Below are positions 60,735-64,000 of a stretch of 64,000 bases of DNA, in pieces. Positions within the stretch are counted from its first letter, which is position 1; every line of letters begins with the position of its first letter. Position numbers and translations under genes: made by a program. The notes below the pieces were generated by a model, which saw only the letters and a program-made list of their open reading frames with translations, had not been told where the DNA came from and did no database searches. The stretch is taken from NCBI GenBank assembly GCA_964017185.1, contig OZ024869.1:60724761-60788760 (forward strand), read 5' to 3'. Source of the stretch: Rugalucina vietnamica. Its lineage: Eukaryota > Mollusca > Bivalvia > Lucinida > Lucinidae.

Positions 60735-60865
60735 TAAAATTTTATCTGAAAAATTTCTAAATTGAAATAGGTAAAGCAATAATTTGATTAATTCTAAAAT
60801 ATCTCATGGGAAATAATTGAATAGCGTCTCAAAATATTTATTACGTTTTGACTTTCAACAAAAAC

Positions 60866-61195
60866 GAGCGAGATAGCCGAGTGGTAAGCGCACTGGCTTC
60901 TTGTGCTAGAGGTCCCGGGTTCGATCCCCGCCGGCGGCGAGGAAAATTTGTTGGTCCGAACTTGCTTCCCTTCGTGTCATTTGCAGGAATGACATGATAC
61001 AGTGCGCCGTCCTTCGGATCGGGACGTTAACTGGAGGCCCCCTGTGCAGGGACAGTCATCCCCTGTGCAGGTTAAAGATCCCTACACAGGTTCTATCCTC
61101 ATGCATGTAGGCTCATCCTGCAAACAAACCGGAGTGTACAATGTACACCTCCCAAGAATAATCAGAAGTAACAGGAAAACAAAAACAAAACAAAC
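60866..61195 (+). mobile_element. tRNA-derived SINE with conserved core
   Basis: The head has perfect A (TAGCCGAGTGG, 60874-60884) and B (GGTTCGATCCC, 60918-60928) boxes. The body contains CCTTCGGATCGGGACGTTAA (61011 on), GGAGGCCCCCTGTGCAGG and GTTAAAGATCCCTACACAGG. These are core phrases shared by widespread marine-invertebrate SINEs. The tail is AAAACAAAAACAAAAC-like, ending near 61195. The exact family name is not claimed. Confidence 0.8.
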
Positions 61196-61243
61196 CTGAC
61201 AATTTTAAGCTTCAAAACACGGGCCTACTACAAACACAACATG

Positions 61244-61292
61244 GTACCGCCAGTGGGGATCGAACCCAGGAACTCTCGATTCGGAGTCAAAT
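61244..61292 (-). mobile_element. SINE head fragment, minus strand
   Basis: The minus strand reads GACTCCGAATCGAGAG, then GGGTTCGATCCCC. It is closely related to the head of the SINE at 38558 (GACTCCGAATCGAGAGG and GGTTCGATCCC). Only the anticodon-to-B-box part remains. Confidence 0.6.
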
Positions 61293-61677
61293 GGTCTACA
61301 AAATGATTGTCCAAATTGAGCTAGTAAGCATAATGAGAGTCGGCGGTATTGCAGTTTTGTAGTCACATTGTCTTTGAAGTTCTGGTAGTGACCCTATCAT
61401 CAATGTACACTATTCTAGACAGAGTGAATCATCATCAATGAGCACTACGCCAGAGAGAGTCCCCCATCCACGGTGATTGGACGGCTTTTCATGAGCTGGT
61501 TGTAGGTTTTTGTTCTGTTTATAAGATCAATGTGAACACGATCCTTTAGCCCATGCATTTTTGCCTACAAAACATTCTCAGCTACTTAGAGGAGCTTATC
61601 TAGCCCTTCTGTCCGCACCTTGGTTATCTCTTGCAACCTTAGGTGATTCACTTCACAAAGCGGTACCTGATTAGAAA
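61293..61677. other. Non-coding stretch, no gene seen
   Basis: A short imperfect duplication is visible: ATCATCAATG(T/A)(A/G)CACTA occurs at 61397 and 61431. Nothing else is recognisable. Confidence 0.4.
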
Positions 61678-61702
61678 CAACAACAACAACACAACAACAC
61701 AA

Positions 61703-61744
<42 letters not shown>

Positions 61745-61757
61745 TAACAACAACAAC
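61678..61757. repeat. AAC trinucleotide microsatellite
   Basis: (AAC)n with a few interruptions is followed by GAGTTTCCCGAGGCAGCATC. A shorter AAC cluster at 62501-62550 is followed by similar text (AGTTTCCCTAGGCGACAAC), so the locus seems duplicated. Confidence 0.9.
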
Positions 61758-62500
61758 ATAAAAAGAGTTTCCCGAGGCAGCATCAGTGAGTATGGAAATG
61801 ATAATTATGTTGGACAATGTTGGTTCCATAACAGTCCTTTCATGCCACATTGTTCGAAGAACTAGGTTATTCTGAACACGTGGCTGCTTGGCATCAATGA
61901 AATTGCGGCGCCTTTGTCAACTTGGCCATAATTTTTCAGTCCATCACAACTGTTGTGTTGAAACGACTTGGTGAGATAGACGAACGTTATGTATCTGTTT
62001 CTTGGCATTTCTCTATAAGGTGACATGCTGTGGTCATGCCAGCTGCCAACTCGGTCTGTTTTGCTAGTATATTTTCTATAATTGATCAGAAAGAGATGCC
62101 CATGTGGTTTTATACTTGTTATATAGGATTTTCTTTTCACTTATACATGTGGATGCTTCTTTAAAGTGTGGTGTAATCAGTGAAACAACTATGTAAGTTT
62201 CTCTGCCATGGGTAACCATCCAGCCTTATAGACGTCGGCAGCTGCAGCATATGGCAATTGTTGTATTGCTTTTCTTGTTTCCATGACGGATGGAAATCTA
62301 TCAAGTTCTTTATGTGGATATAATGAGAATATCGTAATTGATACGGGTTGGACGATTCACCATGTCACTGGGGAGTCGTGCCCACGCTTTCCAAGATCAA
62401 GTACTATAGCTGTTAAATAACATTTTACAATATATGCTGTCGTATTGAACAATGAAAATGTTGTCTTATCTATATATAATGATTTTTTTCTACAGGCATG
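61758..62500. other. Non-coding stretch, no clear gene
   Basis: A minus-strand frame of 92 codons (61862-62140) is compositionally protein-like but matches nothing I recognise and has no supporting signals. Confidence 0.35.
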
Positions 62501-62566
62501 TACAACAACGACAACAACAACACAGTTTCCCTAGGCGACAACAACAAATGATCAAACAGAGAATGA

Positions 62567-62872
62567 GTGGTTAAAATGATGGGAAACCAGCTTTCGTACA
62601 AACCAGAATACCGACAGGATCAACTCCAACAGAATTATGATATCAACCCTTTTCCGATTGCTAGTCGCTCTCACTTTGACTCGGAACAGTTTAATATATA
62701 CGCCAATGAAAAGTTACCAACACTAAAATTTCGATATTATGAAAAATATAAAATTTCTTTCAAAAGTTTAGCTTCGTACATAATTCTGGTCAACAGCAAA
62801 TTGATTAAGAGACATTCAACAATTCCACTAGCCTTGGAACTATGGTGCGCGTGCAACACGTGCAATTTGTGA
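62567..62872 (+). CDS. Candidate exon or small open frame, 101 codons
   Basis: The first half (MGNQLSYKPEYRQDQLQQN onward) is rich in Gln, Tyr, Asp and Pro and is not low-complexity. The second half turns AT-driven. It lies just after an AAC-rich stretch with a possible splice acceptor (TTTTTTTCTACAG, ending 62496). I see no good splice donor and no known domain. It could belong to the same gene as the terminal-exon candidate at 63578. Confidence 0.2.
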   Translation: MVKMMGNQLSYKPEYRQDQLQQNYDINPFPIASRSHFDSEQFNIYANEKLPTLKFRYYEKYKISFKSLASYIILVNSKLIKRHSTIPLALELWCACNTCNL

Positions 62873-63057
62873 TTTTAGAAATTTTTAAGAACTAGAAAGC
62901 CTTATTTTCACAATCCGGCATGTTTTCTCATGCCTCTGACACCCGCAGTGCAAACGCCACCAAATTGGTTTAATTTTTATTCATCGACTGCCTGAATTGA
63001 GGACCTTACTTTTAGGTAGTATCCAAATTTTGCATTTCTCCATACATTTCAGTGGAA
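62873..63057. other. Short non-coding spacer
   Basis: No feature seen. Confidence 0.4.
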
Positions 63058-63450
63058 GCTTCTGACATTTGTCAAGGACTGCCTATTAGAGGCATTAGAC
63101 AGAAGTCCAAGGGACTCCGTACGATATCCACTTAAAGTTTGCGGAGACCCTAACCGCCTTACGTTTTGTAACAGAACGTATCTATGTAGGGACTCCATAC
63201 GGACATCGCATGGGCTCCGTATGATATCCACTTAAAATCCTCGGAGACCTACGACTACCGTACGATCGCATTGCGTTCGTTTTTTTTTTTTTTATATCAG
63301 AACGTCGACAAAAGGCAGATCAAGAAATCGTACGTTGCCCGTAGGAATTGTAAACACATATGTCGTAGCCCACGATCACCTTAAAAAATCGTAGGGAAAA
63401 TCGCAGACCGAAAAATCGTACGTTGATCGCGGCAAATGTGACCTAGGCAT
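63058..63450. repeat. CpG-bearing repeat with ~100-bp internal duplication
   Basis: GG(A/G)CTCCGTA(C/T)GATATCC followed by ACTTAAA occurs at 63112 and 63212. Later text is dense in CGTACG and TCGTAGG units (63240-63430). It contrasts with the AT-rich flanks and resembles a decayed non-autonomous element. The ends are not defined. Confidence 0.45.
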
Positions 63451-63577
63451 TAACAGTTGAGTCTACAAGGAATCACATTTGACACAAAAATGAATAATTG
63501 AAGAAGTATACCCCTCTGCCATCACGGGAGATAACTGGTAGTGTGACACCGTATTAACAATGTTTGTTTCGTTTCAG

Positions 63578-63763
63578 GACCATAGACGACCATTAGCTGA
63601 CGATTTGGAGGTAGAGACAGTCTTGCTGGATGAAAGTGGAAATGCATCGCACGTGTCTGCTGCTGGAAGACAAAGGTACGCCAGTAATGGTATAGTAATG
63701 GAATTTCTGGATACAAGAATATCCAGAGACCGTGTAACAGAAAATCGAATAGCGGAATATTAA
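63578..63763 (+). CDS. Candidate terminal coding exon, 61 codons plus stop
   Basis: A good splice-acceptor context (TTTGTTTCGTTTCAG, ending 63577) opens directly into a frame running to TAA at 63761-63763. The residues start DHRRPLADDLEVETVLLDES and end TENRIAEY. Composition is balanced and charged, unlike the AT-driven frames nearby. I recognise no family. If real, the upstream exons are at 62567 or beyond. An alternative is a fragment of a degenerate transposon protein. Confidence 0.35.
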   Translation, partial: DHRRPLADDLEVETVLLDESGNASHVSAAGRQRYASNGIVMEFLDTRISRDRVTENRIAEY

Positions 63764-63778
63764 AGTTAAGATTGCTTC

Positions 63779-63890
63779 AAAAAAAAAAAAAAAAAAAACA
63801 AAAAAAAACAAAAAACAAAAAAAAAAAAAAAAAACAAACAAAAAAAAAAAAAAAAAAAAACAACAACAAAAAAAAACAAACAAAAAAAAC
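63779..63890. repeat. A-rich low-complexity tract
   Basis: Poly-A is broken by single C (and a CAACAACA stretch) for about 110 bp. The minus-strand poly-Phe frame across it (63593-63940) is an artefact. It could be the tail of a retroposon. Confidence 0.85.
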
Positions 63891-64000
63891 AACAGAGCAA
63901 TGCAGAGTGTTAATTTACCATTTGTTAAATAGTGGACCAAATCACGAGCGAGTATTATACGAGGGGTGTTCTTTAATTCTTGTCATCGACTCGTTTTCTC
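63891..64000. other. Right edge of window, nothing recognised
   Basis: About 110 bp without a recognisable feature; the window ends here. Confidence 0.4.

Noticed and set aside
60866..60940. Functional tRNA gene
   Set aside because: The head continues directly into a conserved SINE core, and the acceptor ends do not pair convincingly.
61586..61783. Leucine-rich small protein
   Set aside because: It is a translation of the AAC microsatellite on the minus strand.
63593..63940. 115-codon Phe-rich minus-strand frame
   Set aside because: It is a translation of the A-rich tract.

Overview
The window is animal nuclear DNA, AT-rich and almost entirely repetitive. It has no bacterial gene layout. 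A bivalve or other mollusc is the best guess. The basis is several tRNA-headed SINEs whose bodies carry the CCTTCGGAT...GGGACGTTAA core and CAAA-type tails familiar from marine molluscs, a Helentron-like element with tetranucleotide microsatellite and ~180-bp modules, and a Ty3/gypsy element primed by tRNA-Leu. The species cannot be named from the sequence.

Layout. (1) Positions 1-36065 are one tandem satellite array that continues off the left edge. Its monomers are mostly 42 or 47 bp, organised in a 789-bp higher-order repeat. The array holds two insertions. A Ty3/gypsy LTR retrotransposon (6275-13090, minus strand) has 789-bp LTRs with no difference visible by eye, a perfect AAAG target-site duplication, a tRNA-Leu primer site, a Gag-protease-RT-RNase H frame and an integrase frame separated by one in-frame stop. 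A 5.18-kb foldback element (24420-29596) has kilobase-long diverged inverted arms and a TGT duplication; its left arm carries a SINE-like insert and a Helentron-like insert. (2) Positions 36066-48800 are low-copy-looking DNA with short tandem repeats, SINE pieces, a CpG-rich MITE-like element and several palindromes. (3) Positions 48840-58165 hold a second copy of the foldback family, split by another inverted-repeat element of 7.75 kb (49735-57489). That element has an ATA duplication and repeated copies of a 14-bp palindromic motif, GTWACRTAYGTWAC. (4) Positions 58166-64000 hold another hairpin-plus-microsatellite repeat, SINEs, microsatellites and two weak exon candidates near the right end.

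The only confidently coding DNA is the retrotransposon. The many ~118-residue open frames in the satellite result from a monomer length divisible by three. The most unusual material is the two nested families of long inverted-repeat elements with 3-bp target duplications and TAG termini, the palindromic motif confined mainly to the larger one, and the higher-order satellite whose length variants step by 89 bp. Statements about homology between segments rest on reading the sequence by eye; no alignment or database search was run.
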